A stretch of 64,000 nt of DNA. It comes from Anaerotignum sp. MB30-C6 (lineage in GTDB: Bacteria > Bacillota > Clostridia > Lachnospirales > Anaerotignaceae). The notes below the pieces were generated by a model, which had not been told where the DNA came from, made no database searches, and saw only the letters and a program-made list of their open reading frames with translations. The DNA lies in contig NZ_CP133078.1 in NCBI RefSeq assembly GCF_030908465.1, positions 2,542,001 to 2,606,000 on the forward strand, given 5' to 3'. How positions within the stretch are numbered: position 1 is the first letter of the stretch; each line of letters begins with the position of its first letter. Below, piece by piece: positions 9,285 through 17,886 of this stretch. The position numbers and the translations under genes are program-made.

Positions 9285-9300
9285 GTTAGTTGAAACTAAC
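9285..9300. promoter_or_regulatory. Palindromic operator candidate, GTTAGTT-GA-AACTAAC
   Basis: Perfect 7+2+7 inverted repeat placed just downstream of the -10 box, around the expected start of transcription. Its TTAG/CTAA arms resemble operators of DtxR-family metal-dependent repressors. Repression of this operon when iron is plentiful is inference from that resemblance and from the flavodoxin gene. Confidence 0.5.
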
Positions 9301-9324
9301 TAAATATTTTTTTTGGAGGTCACC

Positions 9325-9609
9325 ATGAGTGTTGTAATTGTTGGCGGTCACGACCGCATGGTTCGTCAATATATGGATATTTGTAAAAAATATAATTGTA
9401 AAAGTAAAGTATTTACCCAAATGCCAGGAAACTTCCGTAATCAAATCGGGAAGGCTGATTTAATTGTTTTATTTACCAGTACCGTATCTCATATTATGGT
9501 TACTGGCGCAGTTCAAGAAGCCGAGCGTAACCAAATTGCCATCGCTCGATCTCACAGTTCTTCATCTTCTGCTTTGAATAAAATTCTTAGTTCTTACTGT
9601 CAGGCTTGA
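9325..9609 (+). CDS. DUF2325 family protein
   Basis: 94 residues, starting MSVVIVGGHDRMVRQY, the hallmark of DUF2325. The family is small, cytoplasmic and of unknown biochemical function, with a nucleotide-binding-like VVIVGGHDR start. Start: ATG at 9325 with GGAGG at 9315-9319; an upstream in-frame TTG at 9313 overlaps that site. First gene of a three-gene operon with DUF3793 and flavodoxin. Confidence 0.88.
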   Translation: MSVVIVGGHDRMVRQYMDICKKYNCKSKVFTQMPGNFRNQIGKADLIVLFTSTVSHIMVTGAVQEAERNQIAIARSHSSSSSALNKILSSYCQA

Positions 9610-9640
9610 GTTAGTCTCGGCTAACAAAGGAGGTTAATTT

Positions 9641-10234
9641 ATGTCTGATTTTGAAATGCAGATGCTTTATCATGGCGCCCCTACTCTATATGGTATTAAA
9701 CAAGCGAATCTTTTTTCTTTACCCTTACCACGCTTGCAAAACCTAAAAGATGAAGTGGCAAATTATCAAAAACAACTGGCAAAAAAGGAAATTTCTTTGC
9801 AGTATCTATACTGCTGCGAAAAACGTGTATTCTTTTTGGTGTACAGAAAAGAAAAGCTTTTGGAATATTTCAGTAATCCAAAAATTAAGGCATTTCTTAT
9901 GAAAACGGGGTATCCCCTAACTGTGAATGAGGAATCCTCCCTTGTGGATACTTTGGCCTTTTTGCGCCGCCGTATTCAAAAACACAATGAATTTCCTCAT
10001 GAAATCGGCTTCTTCCTAGGGTATCCACCAGAAGATGTTTTTGCCTTCATTCATGAAAAAGGACAAAATTATAAGCTCTGCGGATATTGGAAAGTCTACG
10101 GTGATGAAAAAACTGCCGTAGCAACTTTTCAGGAGTATACGAATTGTAGAAAAAAATTATTAAATCAGGCTTCCAAAGGGATCCCTATTCTTTCTCTTTT
10201 AGAAGCAAAGCAAACATTACAGGAGGTTTTGTAA
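9641..10234 (+). CDS. DUF3793 family protein
   Basis: 197 residues. The pattern of a long helical N-terminal part, CCEKRVFFLVYR, and HEIGFFLGYPPEDVFAFIHEKG, followed by CGYWKVYGD, is characteristic of DUF3793. No signal or membrane segment; function unknown. AGGAGG precedes ATG 9641. Its stop codon abuts the flavodoxin ATG, indicating translational coupling. The family is commonly found with flavodoxin genes in Clostridia, which suggests a redox or iron-limitation role (inference). Confidence 0.85.
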   Translation: MSDFEMQMLYHGAPTLYGIKQANLFSLPLPRLQNLKDEVANYQKQLAKKEISLQYLYCCEKRVFFLVYRKEKLLEYFSNPKIKAFLMKTGYPLTVNEESSLVDTLAFLRRRIQKHNEFPHEIGFFLGYPPEDVFAFIHEKGQNYKLCGYWKVYGDEKTAVATFQEYTNCRKKLLNQASKGIPILSLLEAKQTLQEVL

Positions 10235-10648
10235 ATGAAAAGTGCGATTATTTATTGGAGCGGAACAGGTAATACAGAAGTTATGGCAAAAGAAATTGCC
10301 CAAGGCATGGGGGCGGATACAGAAATTTTCACCGTAGACGCTTTTAAAGGCAATGTTAGCGATTATGATAAATTAGTTTTTGGCTGCCCCTCCATGGGCG
10401 ATGAAGTCTTAGAAGAAGGCGAATTCGAACCTTTCTTCTCTTCCATTGAAAGCAGCCTGAAGGGTAAAAAAGTTGCTCTGTTTGGCTCTTATGGTTGGGG
10501 CGATGGCCAGTGGATGAGAGATTGGTGCGATAGATGTGAAAAAATAGGTGCCAATGTATTTGATGAAGGTTTAATCATCTGCGGGTTCCCTGACACAGAG
10601 GGTAAAGAACGTTGCGTAAAACTGGGTCAGGACTTCCTGGCTTACTAA
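10235..10648 (+). CDS. Short-chain flavodoxin
   Basis: 137-residue FMN electron carrier. The phosphate-binding loop is WSGTGNTEVMA (residues 8-18), and the FMN-contacting segments GCPSMGDE and FGSYGWGDGQWMRDW follow. Flavodoxins replace ferredoxin when iron is scarce, consistent with the metal-repressor-like palindrome upstream. ATG follows directly on the DUF3793 stop, with AGGAGG inside the end of that gene. Confidence 0.93.
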   Translation: MKSAIIYWSGTGNTEVMAKEIAQGMGADTEIFTVDAFKGNVSDYDKLVFGCPSMGDEVLEEGEFEPFFSSIESSLKGKKVALFGSYGWGDGQWMRDWCDRCEKIGANVFDEGLIICGFPDTEGKERCVKLGQDFLAY

Positions 10649-10689
10649 TCGATATAGTAATAAATCATTTTTCAATCCTTTTCCTTATG

Positions 10690-10722
10690 GGCACCTGAAT
10701 GATCAGGTGCCTCCCCTTTTTT
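10690..10722 (+). terminator. Terminator of the flavodoxin operon
   Basis: 9-bp stem GGCACCTGA/TCAGGTGCC with a 4-nt loop, then CTCCCC and T6. Confidence 0.8.
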
Positions 10723-10991
10723 CATTCAATTACCCAAAAAATATATACTAAATTTCCAAACACTGCCCATATACGTTCTGGAAGACCTTTCCCACTTATG
10801 CTCTACATACATCATTGAGCCATTCAAAAAGATATTTGCACCGGCCTGAATAACCATTCCCTTTCAGGCGATGCCTCCATAGAATAAGATTAAATTCCAT
10901 CCAGTGGCAGCTTTGTTTGTAAACCCGCCTAAAGATACATATGCCCTTGTCAGTCAATGGTATTCTGCTTTTTAAAAGGACATTTCCCAGC

Positions 10992-11093
10992 TTATATTAA
11001 GATATGAATACCCATAGTCTCTAATCCCCTATCCTTAGGCACAAATATAACATGATATCTACTTCTCCACTTTGAATAGGATAAACTTTTTAT
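10992..11093 (-). pseudogene. tnpA: Remnant of IS200 TnpA transposase
   Basis: In frame from 11093 the translation reads KSLSYSKWRSRYHVIFVPKDR, close to the N-terminus of IS200-family TnpA (SL-H-KW-CKYHIVF-PKYR). The presumed start is ATA instead of ATG, and TAA occurs after about 33 codons. No HUH motif or catalytic tyrosine could be found further on by eye. Confidence 0.7.
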
Positions 11094-11101
11094 GTATGAA
11101 A

Positions 11102-11160
11102 AAACCTCCTTTGATTTTTTAGCAGTTGAGGAAACGCTTTAATCTTATCAAAGGAGGTTT
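11102..11160 (-). promoter_or_regulatory. Ribosome-site-masking hairpin of the IS200 remnant
   Basis: 14-bp perfect inverted repeat, arms 11102-11115 and 11147-11160, 31-nt loop. On the minus strand the second arm holds AAAGGAGG, 11 nt before the decayed start codon. Confidence 0.7.
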
Positions 11161-11225
11161 ACTATTGTTATAATCGTTTCACTCCACCAGCAGAGCTGGT
11201 GGTTTATTGGAGCTAAAGCGCCAAT

Positions 11226-11255
11226 AAAAAAAGTGTCTAAATATTAGACACTTTT
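11226..11255 (-). terminator. Terminator of the tRNA-Leu-Phe-Gly operon
   Basis: AAAGTGTCTAA stem with its complement and seven Ts on the minus strand, 3 nt after tRNA-Gly. Confidence 0.85.
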
Positions 11256-11257
11256 CA

Positions 11258-11329
11258 AGCGCGAGACGAGATTCGAACTCGCGACCCTCGCCTTGGCAAG
11301 GCGATGCTCTACCACTGAGCCACTCGCGC
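11258..11329 (-). tRNA. tRNA-Gly (GCC)
   Basis: 72 nt. Acceptor GCGCGAG pairs with CTCGCGC, anticodon loop CTTGCCAAG gives GCC, and the T-loop is GTTCGAATC. No encoded CCA; discriminator base is U. Last of a three-tRNA operon. Confidence 0.95.
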
Positions 11330-11337
11330 ATAGATGG

Positions 11338-11410
<73 letters not shown>

Positions 11411-11433
11411 ACATATTCATTTTTAAGCGGTTA

Positions 11434-11517
11434 TGCCCGAGACCGGGGTCGAACCGGTACGGGTGTTACCCCGCAGGATTTTAAGTCCTGTGCGTCTGCC
11501 TATTCCGCCACTCGGGC
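11434..11517 (-). tRNA. tRNA-Leu (TAA)
   Basis: 84 nt class II tRNA with a long variable arm. Acceptor GCCCGAG, anticodon loop ACTTAAAAT (TAA), T-loop GTTCGACCC. First gene of the tRNA operon. No CCA encoded. Confidence 0.95.
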
Positions 11518-11547
11518 ATGTTACTGCTCGTTTCAAACCGCTCATTT

Positions 11548-11576
11548 AATATATCAAAGACAGCCATATTTGTCAA
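11548..11576 (-). promoter_or_regulatory. Promoter of the tRNA operon
   Basis: TTGACA (11571-11576), 17-nt spacer and TATATT (11548-11553), about 30 nt before tRNA-Leu. Confidence 0.8.
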
Positions 11577-11686
11577 TACCTTTTTTGATATTTTTTGTAA
11601 TTTTTGATTTTTTTGTATTAAAATAAAAACCAACGTTATGTCTACTCGCAAACTTTAAGTGTATAAGGTTATGTACGAGCATACAC

Positions 11687-12298
11687 CTACTCTTCGTAAA
11701 TTAACTGTTCCTCAACGCCATCATTATAGTATACCCCCTGCTTGGTCATTCCATCTCGATATATAACCTCATCTCTGCTGTTTCTCCCCTCGGTATATGC
11801 AATAAATCCATTCATGTCCTCAGGACTTTGGCTTTCCCATTCCCCATTGAAAAACCCATCCTGGTCTACCGCCATTGTGACCTCTTGAATCATGGGGTTT
11901 TCATAATCCCCGTACTCAATTCTACAATAAACCTCAGAAATTTCTTTATTTCCTGTAAGCCCAATTACTTTTCCATTTGCAAATAAAGCCCCTGTGACCA
12001 TTTTATCGCAAGGAATAAAACCACGTACCCCACCTTGTTTTAGCTTCCAAAGAACACCAAACGCAGGCCTTACAGATATAGCCGATAAATTTTCTTCCCA
12101 CATTCCAACAATTAATCTACTCTTATCCTGGAATTCATATTCTGCTAAAATCTTTTCAGAAGGACCATAACTCAACCCTTCTTCGCAAGCATAAAAAACA
12201 TCCTTGGCCGTAAAAAAATACCCACCAAGCCGCATAAAAGTGAAAATAAACAGGGGAATTAAAATGATGTATATCAACATTTCTTTCTTACGATTCAT
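11687..12298 (-). CDS. Membrane-anchored protein of unknown function
   Basis: 203 residues: a charged N-terminus MNRKKEM, one hydrophobic segment (about 8-28), then an extracytoplasmic domain rich in acidic and aromatic residues. No family recognised. Its start overlaps the end of the preceding gene by 11 nt, so it is translationally coupled to it and is the last gene of the PadR operon. Likely an envelope protein under PadR control. Confidence 0.75.
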   Translation of the reverse strand: MNRKKEMLIYIILIPLFIFTFMRLGGYFFTAKDVFYACEEGLSYGPSEKILAEYEFQDKSRLIVGMWEENLSAISVRPAFGVLWKLKQGGVRGFIPCDKMVTGALFANGKVIGLTGNKEISEVYCRIEYGDYENPMIQEVTMAVDQDGFFNGEWESQSPEDMNGFIAYTEGRNSRDEVIYRDGMTKQGVYYNDGVEEQLIYEE

Positions 12299-13004
12299 TC
12301 GCCATCACCCGCCCCTCTGTTAAATCAATGGGTATTTCCCCATTCTGTCCAAAGTAAACTACAATTTTTGTTGTATCAGAAGGTATATCTCGTAGGCTTC
12401 TCTGACCTCTGCCGTAATAGCTTCCACTTTTCCACCCACCGCCACCTCTATGTATTTCTCCCTGTTCGTCATAAGCCTCAATCCATATGGAGGAATTCCA
12501 CTTAATACTATTAGAAAAAGGATTTGTCCATGTAGCATAGCGAACTTCAAGGGTATTATCTTCGTAGTATAGTATTTTGTCAATAATTAACGTAGTGTCA
12601 TATATTTTCTCTTTGTAATCCAAGTCAATGGAATACACCAGGGAACTGTCGGTTTTATTTTCATAGGATTCAAAAATAGATATAAATCCCGAGGTGATTA
12701 ATGAGAGAAAGGGCAGTATATTTAAAATAACTAATATAATAAACACCGTTCTTATGCTACGCCAAACCCAACCAAGAAAGGGTGAGTGGGCTTTATTCAG
12801 TTCCTCTCCAATTGCGTCAGCATCGCCCATACAGGTTAAAGCCGCTTTTTTGGCTTGCTCAGCCTCCATTCCTTCCTTTAAGAAGTTCTCATACCGATCC
12901 TCCATATGATCCCTCAGCTCAAAATAAATGGAATTGTGATCATATTTGAACTTCACATGGGACAAAACTTGTTTGAGATATTCCTCCCAATCAGGGACAC
13001 GCAT
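12288..13004 (-). CDS. Membrane protein with permease-prefix/DUF1700-like N-terminus
   Basis: 238 residues. The N-terminal 70 residues (DWEEYLKQVLSHV, HMEDRYENFLKEGM, AALTCMGDADAIGEELNKAH) form the helical domain found with PadR regulators in DUF1700 and permease-prefix proteins. One membrane segment follows (about 85-105, RTVFIILVILNILPFLSL), then an outer domain. The ATG at 13004 lies inside the 3' end of padR; a G-rich stretch including GGGG acts as ribosome site. A longer frame to 13049 lacks a site. Function unknown, but such proteins are typically repressed by the adjacent PadR protein. Confidence 0.78.
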   Translation of the reverse strand: MRVPDWEEYLKQVLSHVKFKYDHNSIYFELRDHMEDRYENFLKEGMEAEQAKKAALTCMGDADAIGEELNKAHSPFLGWVWRSIRTVFIILVILNILPFLSLITSGFISIFESYENKTDSSLVYSIDLDYKEKIYDTTLIIDKILYYEDNTLEVRYATWTNPFSNSIKWNSSIWIEAYDEQGEIHRGGGGWKSGSYYGRGQRSLRDIPSDTTKIVVYFGQNGEIPIDLTEGRVMANES

Positions 13005-13329
13005 ACCCCACCCCCCCCAACACCTTTGCCACCGACACCGTAAACTCATTCCACTGCTTTTGTTCTTTCGCTAACTGTGTTTTTCCTTTCGTCGTTATTT
13101 TATAGTATTTGCGTTCCTTGCCTGTTTCTGCCTTGTCTTTATAAGACTTCACCAGCCCCTGGCTCTCCATGCGATGCAAAACGGGATATACCGTCCCTTC
13201 TTTAAATTGAAAAATACGATTACTCCTTTGCTCAATCTCCTTAATGATTTCATATCCGTAATAATCTTTTTCCTGCAACAAGGATAGCAACATCAAAACG
13301 GTACTTCCACCAATCAGTCCCTTATCCAT
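12991..13329 (-). CDS. PadR-family transcriptional regulator
   Basis: 112-residue winged-helix repressor. It shows the PadR core: LIGGSTVLMLLSLLQEKDYYGYEIIKEIEQ, FKEGTVYPVLHRMESQGLV, and KYYKITTKGKTQL. These proteins bind palindromic operators as dimers and release them on ligand binding or stress. Here a 44-nt near-perfect palindrome overlaps its own promoter, indicating autoregulation of the three-gene operon. The last codons contain a run of eight Gs (13011-13018) that also forms the translation start region of the next gene. Confidence 0.92.
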   Translation of the reverse strand: MDKGLIGGSTVLMLLSLLQEKDYYGYEIIKEIEQRSNRIFQFKEGTVYPVLHRMESQGLVKSYKDKAETGKERKYYKITTKGKTQLAKEQKQWNEFTVSVAKVLGGVGYACP

Positions 13330-13352
13330 TTTAAATACACCCCTTTCAAGCT

Positions 13353-13396
13353 TACATAGAGTATCTAGGTAATATTTTACCTAGATACTCTATGTA
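13353..13396. promoter_or_regulatory. Long palindromic operator of the PadR operon
   Basis: Perfect 20-bp arms around a 4-nt centre (13373-13376). It contains TATCTAGGTA and its complement and exactly fills the spacer and covers the -10 box of the padR promoter. Confidence 0.8.
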
Positions 13397-13402
13397 CGTC
13401 AA
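13374..13402 (-). promoter_or_regulatory. Promoter of the padR operon
   Basis: TTGACG (13397-13402), 17 nt, TAAAAT (13374-13379). The spacer is the right half of the palindromic operator. Confidence 0.65.
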
Positions 13403-13432
13403 GTCAAAAGTGGTTTTTTGGTGCCTCTAATT

Positions 13433-13470
13433 CAAAAAACCCCCTATATTTCGCCTGAAATATAGGGGGT
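13433..13470 (-). terminator. Terminator of the PepSY protein gene
   Basis: Stem ACCCCCTATATTTC with its complement, 4-nt loop, then six Ts on the minus strand. Confidence 0.85.
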
Positions 13471-13501
13471 CTACTATTAATTAGGAAAATAACAACGTAA
13501 A

Positions 13502-14848
13502 TTAATCCTCATCTGCGTCATCATTTTTTTCATCCTTTTTGTCATTTCCTTTTCCGTTTTTTTTATCGGTTTTGTTGTCATCATCGTCATCATTTAGCTG
13601 TTCTTTATCAGAATCTAATACTTTTCCCGTTTGGCCATCAATGATATATTCATACTTTGCATCGTTTCCTTCAAATTCCAGTTTATATACCTTTTCCTTG
13701 TCATCTGTGTCTAACTCGGCTTTTGTAAACTTAACATCTTTTTCTTTCACACCCGCATGGGAAAGGGCTGCCTTCTTCGCCTCCGCTAATGAAATAATCT
13801 TTGCGTCAGCATTTGCCTCTTTCTCTTCCTTTTCAAAGCTTAAAACAGTAGCCTTTGTTGCATCAATGGTATATTCATATTCAGCGCTGGTTGTATAGAA
13901 ATTAATTTCATAAACAACCTTATCATCATCTTTATCAAGCTCTGCCTTAGTAAAGGTTGCATCACTATTTTTGACATTTGCATGGGCTGTCGCTGCCTTT
14001 TTCGCCTGTTCCTCATTGATGAATTTGCCATCTTTTAATACATCAAAATCCTCAATCTCATTATCTACAGACACGATTTCTCCTGTTACTGCATCAATTT
14101 TATAGTCATACTCGTTGTTACCATGGTAGAATTCAACTTCGTATACCTTCTTGCCATCGTCCTTATCCATTTTCGTCTTTACAAAGCGAACATCCTTTGC
14201 CTCTAATTTAGCGTGGGCCAATGCAATTTCCTTTGCTTTGCCCATACCAATATCGCCTTTTTCAGCATCTTTCACTGCATCTGCATCGGTTTTAAAGCTG
14301 TCTGCATCCGTTACAGCGCTATCTGAAGGGGCTAGGCTTACTTTTTTTGTAGTATTATCCCAAGCTACATCCTTACCCATAATCTGCCCAATGGCACGCA
14401 AAGGTAAATAAGTGGAACCATTATAAACGATTGGGCTAATCTTAACTCCAGAAGATGTTCTAAAGTCCATGGTAACACCATCAATTTCGATTAAAAAGTC
14501 CCCTCTTTCCTGAACCAAAACTTCTTTGGACTCTGCAGTAGCAGTTTGTGTATTTTTCGTTGTTTCTTTTCTATCCCCACTAATATTAATGGTTTTATTT
14601 ATTTCGTCCCAATTTACATTCTTGCCCATAATCTCTCCAATGGCACGCAAAGGTAAATAGGTAGTGTCATTATATAGAATAGGCAGAGCCGTAGAACCGT
14701 CTGCACGGGTAAACACACATTCCTGACCATCGATTTCAATTTTAAAGTCTGATCTTAACTGTGCATTGGTCTTATTTTCTGCAAAAGCCGGAACCATCAT
14801 GGAGCAAACCAAAATACTAGCTATCAATGAACCTACTGCTTTCTTCAT
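13502..14848 (-). CDS. Secreted stalk-domain and triple PepSY protein
   Basis: 448 residues from ATG 14848 (AAAGGATG upstream). Signal peptide MKKAVGSLIASILVCSMMVPAFA, then two repeats of the copper-amine-oxidase N-terminal-like stalk domain (YLPLRAIGEIMGKNVNWDE and YLPLRAIGQIMGKDVAWDN). Three PepSY repeats follow, each with KA-A--HA, DDK--VYE-EF and YEY-ID--TG. The C-terminus is a D/N/K-rich acidic tail. PepSY domains are thought to inhibit or modulate proteases outside the cell; this protein probably sits in the wall. Monocistronic. Confidence 0.85.
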   Translation of the reverse strand: MKKAVGSLIASILVCSMMVPAFAENKTNAQLRSDFKIEIDGQECVFTRADGSTALPILYNDTTYLPLRAIGEIMGKNVNWDEINKTINISGDRKETTKNTQTATAESKEVLVQERGDFLIEIDGVTMDFRTSSGVKISPIVYNGSTYLPLRAIGQIMGKDVAWDNTTKKVSLAPSDSAVTDADSFKTDADAVKDAEKGDIGMGKAKEIALAHAKLEAKDVRFVKTKMDKDDGKKVYEVEFYHGNNEYDYKIDAVTGEIVSVDNEIEDFDVLKDGKFINEEQAKKAATAHANVKNSDATFTKAELDKDDDKVVYEINFYTTSAEYEYTIDATKATVLSFEKEEKEANADAKIISLAEAKKAALSHAGVKEKDVKFTKAELDTDDKEKVYKLEFEGNDAKYEYIIDGQTGKVLDSDKEQLNDDDDDNKTDKKNGKGNDKKDEKNDDADED

Positions 14849-14954
14849 AATATCATCCTTTCGTCTGTGTTTTAACATGTATTTTCAACCCTTAAATCGT
14901 AGCATAATTATGCAGAAAAATCTAGTCTAGCAATTCCTAATTATTTATTAACAT

Positions 14955-14983
14955 AAAAAAAAACAAACCCTTTAGGTTTGTTA
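14955..14983 (-). terminator. Terminator of the 16S-tRNA-Tyr unit
   Basis: AACAAACC stem with GGTTTGTT and a long T run on the minus strand, 8 nt after tRNA-Tyr. Confidence 0.8.
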
Positions 14984-14990
14984 AAAATAT

Positions 14991-15070
14991 GGGCGGAGAA
15001 GGATTCGAACCTTCGAAGCTATCGCAACAGATTTACAGTCTGCCCCCTTTGGCCGCTCGGGAATCCACCC
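14991..15070 (-). tRNA. tRNA-Tyr (GTA)
   Basis: About 80 nt, class II. Acceptor GGGTGGA pairs with TCCGCCC (one G-U), anticodon loop CTGTAAA (GTA), long variable arm, T-loop GTTCGAATC. It follows the 16S gene by 99 nt on the same strand and precedes a terminator. Confidence 0.93.
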
Positions 15071-15129
15071 AAATTATTAAATTCATTAATTACTGATATT
15101 ATTTCTAAAAAAAAAGTCCTATAAACTCT

Positions 15130-15158
15130 CAAAATAGAATAGCGTTGAAGCACAACCA
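15130..15158 (-). other. Downstream arm of 16S processing stem
   Basis: The stretch AAAATAGAATAGCGTT plus GAAG-ACAACC (plus-strand reading) is complementary to the leader copy at 16889-16921, forming the long duplex that RNase III normally cuts to release pre-16S rRNA. Confidence 0.7.
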
Positions 15159-15166
15159 ATACTCCA

Positions 15167-16703
<1,537 letters not shown>

Positions 16704-16953
16704 AAATTTATGAACGGCATCGTCGGGAATAAATTTTATAAGTAGTTTTCATAGAAAACTACGCATAAAGCCTTCCGACTTGCACATCCGAGTTGTCCTA
16801 ACCAGTATAATCTGGCTACTATCTGGTTTTTTCGAAACCAGCAAACTCTTTTGTCTCTTAAAAGCTTATAGCTTTTTGAATTGACTATGGGTTGTGTGTT
16901 TTTCAAACGCTATTCTATTTTCAAAGTTCACAGCACTTCACAGCGCAGAATTT
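16704..16953 (-). other. 16S rRNA leader
   Basis: About 250 nt transcribed leader. Besides the processing arm it holds a small hairpin (GTAGTTTTC-TAT-GAAAACTAC, near 16741-16762). No gene. Confidence 0.6.
16889..16921 (-). other. Upstream arm of 16S processing stem
   Basis: Leader segment with AAAATAGAATAGCGTTT and ACACAACC on the minus strand, complementary to 15130-15158. Confidence 0.7.
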
Positions 16954-16982
16954 ATTATATCTAAGACATGACACATTGTCAA
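16954..16982 (-). promoter_or_regulatory. rRNA promoter (perfect consensus)
   Basis: TTGACA (16977-16982), 17-nt spacer, TATAAT (16954-16959). It shows that this 16S gene is transcribed from its own strong promoter. Confidence 0.85.
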
Positions 16983-17031
16983 GCATTATTTTAAATATTT
17001 TTTATATTTTTTTCAAATTCTTTAGAAACCC

Positions 17032-17766
17032 TTAGAAATCAAGGATTTCTCGGAACACTTCTCCGATGCTTTTTGTAATGATCAGAGATGCTTTATTATC
17101 ATAGGGAGTAGTGGACTTATTAATTAAAACCATTTTTTTACCTTGATAATAGTTAATTAACCCTGCTGCGGGATAAACATTTAAACTTGTACCTCCAACA
17201 ATTAATACATCTGCATTGGCAATGTATTCTACAGATTTTTCAATTGTTCTTTCATTTAGGCTTTCTTCATAAAGAACCACATCAGGCCTTACTACGCCGC
17301 CACAAATACTGCAACGAGTGACTCCTTCTTCTTTCGTCACATAATCTAATGGGTACTCCTGTCTGCACTTTAAACAGTAATTGCGATAAAGGGTACCATG
17401 GAGCTCCAAAACATTTTTACTCCCCGCCTTTTGATGTAAGTCATCAATATTTTGGGTAATAACCGCCTTTAATTTACCATCAGCCTCCAATTTGGCTAAC
17501 GCCTTATGACAATCGTTAGGCTGTGCATCAGGGTATAAAAGAGTCTTTTTATAATATCTGAAAAAGACTTCTGGATTTTGTTGAAAAAAAGAATGACTGA
17601 GAATTGTCTCGGGTCTATATCCATATTCATTCATCGCAGAAAAAATTCCATTTTCACTACGGAAATCAGGTAGACCACTTTCCGTGGAAACACCTGCCCC
17701 ACCAAAAAAAACAATATTATCACTTTCGTAAATCCAATTTTGCAATTGGGCTAATTGTTCTTTCAA
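17032..17766 (-). CDS. cobB: NAD-dependent protein deacylase (sirtuin)
   Basis: 244 residues from TTG 17766. Motifs: GAGVSTESGLPDFR (NAD binding), TQNIDDLHQKAG, catalytic His in ELHGT, a four-cysteine zinc site (CLKC and CSIC), and GTSLNVYP. It removes acetyl or other acyl groups from lysines. The start was chosen because AGGGGGG lies about 8 nt upstream; upstream TTG/GTG codons overlap it. Monocistronic, with its own promoter and a leader hairpin. Confidence 0.92.
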   Translation of the reverse strand: MKEQLAQLQNWIYESDNIVFFGGAGVSTESGLPDFRSENGIFSAMNEYGYRPETILSHSFFQQNPEVFFRYYKKTLLYPDAQPNDCHKALAKLEADGKLKAVITQNIDDLHQKAGSKNVLELHGTLYRNYCLKCRQEYPLDYVTKEEGVTRCSICGGVVRPDVVLYEESLNERTIEKSVEYIANADVLIVGGTSLNVYPAAGLINYYQGKKMVLINKSTTPYDNKASLIITKSIGEVFREILDF

Positions 17767-17802
17767 AAGAAATCCCCCCTTCACAATATTGACCAAAATT
17801 TA

Positions 17803-17827
17803 GAGAGTCCTTACAATGGGGACTCTC
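17803..17827 (-). other. Leader hairpin before the sirtuin gene
   Basis: 8-bp stem GAGAGTCC/GGACTCTC with a 9-nt loop, between promoter and start. No T run follows, so it is probably an mRNA structure and not a terminator. Confidence 0.4.
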
Positions 17828-17846
17828 CAAAGATGCTTACGGTTTC

Positions 17847-17875
17847 AGTATAGCATATTAAAATTAACTCTTCAA
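17847..17875 (-). promoter_or_regulatory. Promoter of the sirtuin gene
   Basis: TTGAAG (17870-17875), 17 nt, TATACT (17847-17852), with TG one base before the -10 box. Confidence 0.65.
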
Positions 17876-17886
17876 CTAAAACTGTA

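Larger units (their letters stand above)
10730..11205 (-). mobile_element. Decayed IS200/IS605-type element (IS200-like)
   Basis: Three IS200 hallmarks appear in order on the minus strand. First, an 8-bp end hairpin (CCACCAGC-aga-GCTGGTGG, 11184-11202). Second, a 14-bp perfect stem (11102-11115 with 11147-11160) whose 3' arm contains the GGAGG ribosome site, as in the translation-masking hairpin of IS200. Third, a transposase N-terminus. The coding part is truncated and full of stops, so the element is inactive. The left boundary is approximate; the end hairpin lies just beyond the tRNA terminator, suggesting insertion there. Confidence 0.75.
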
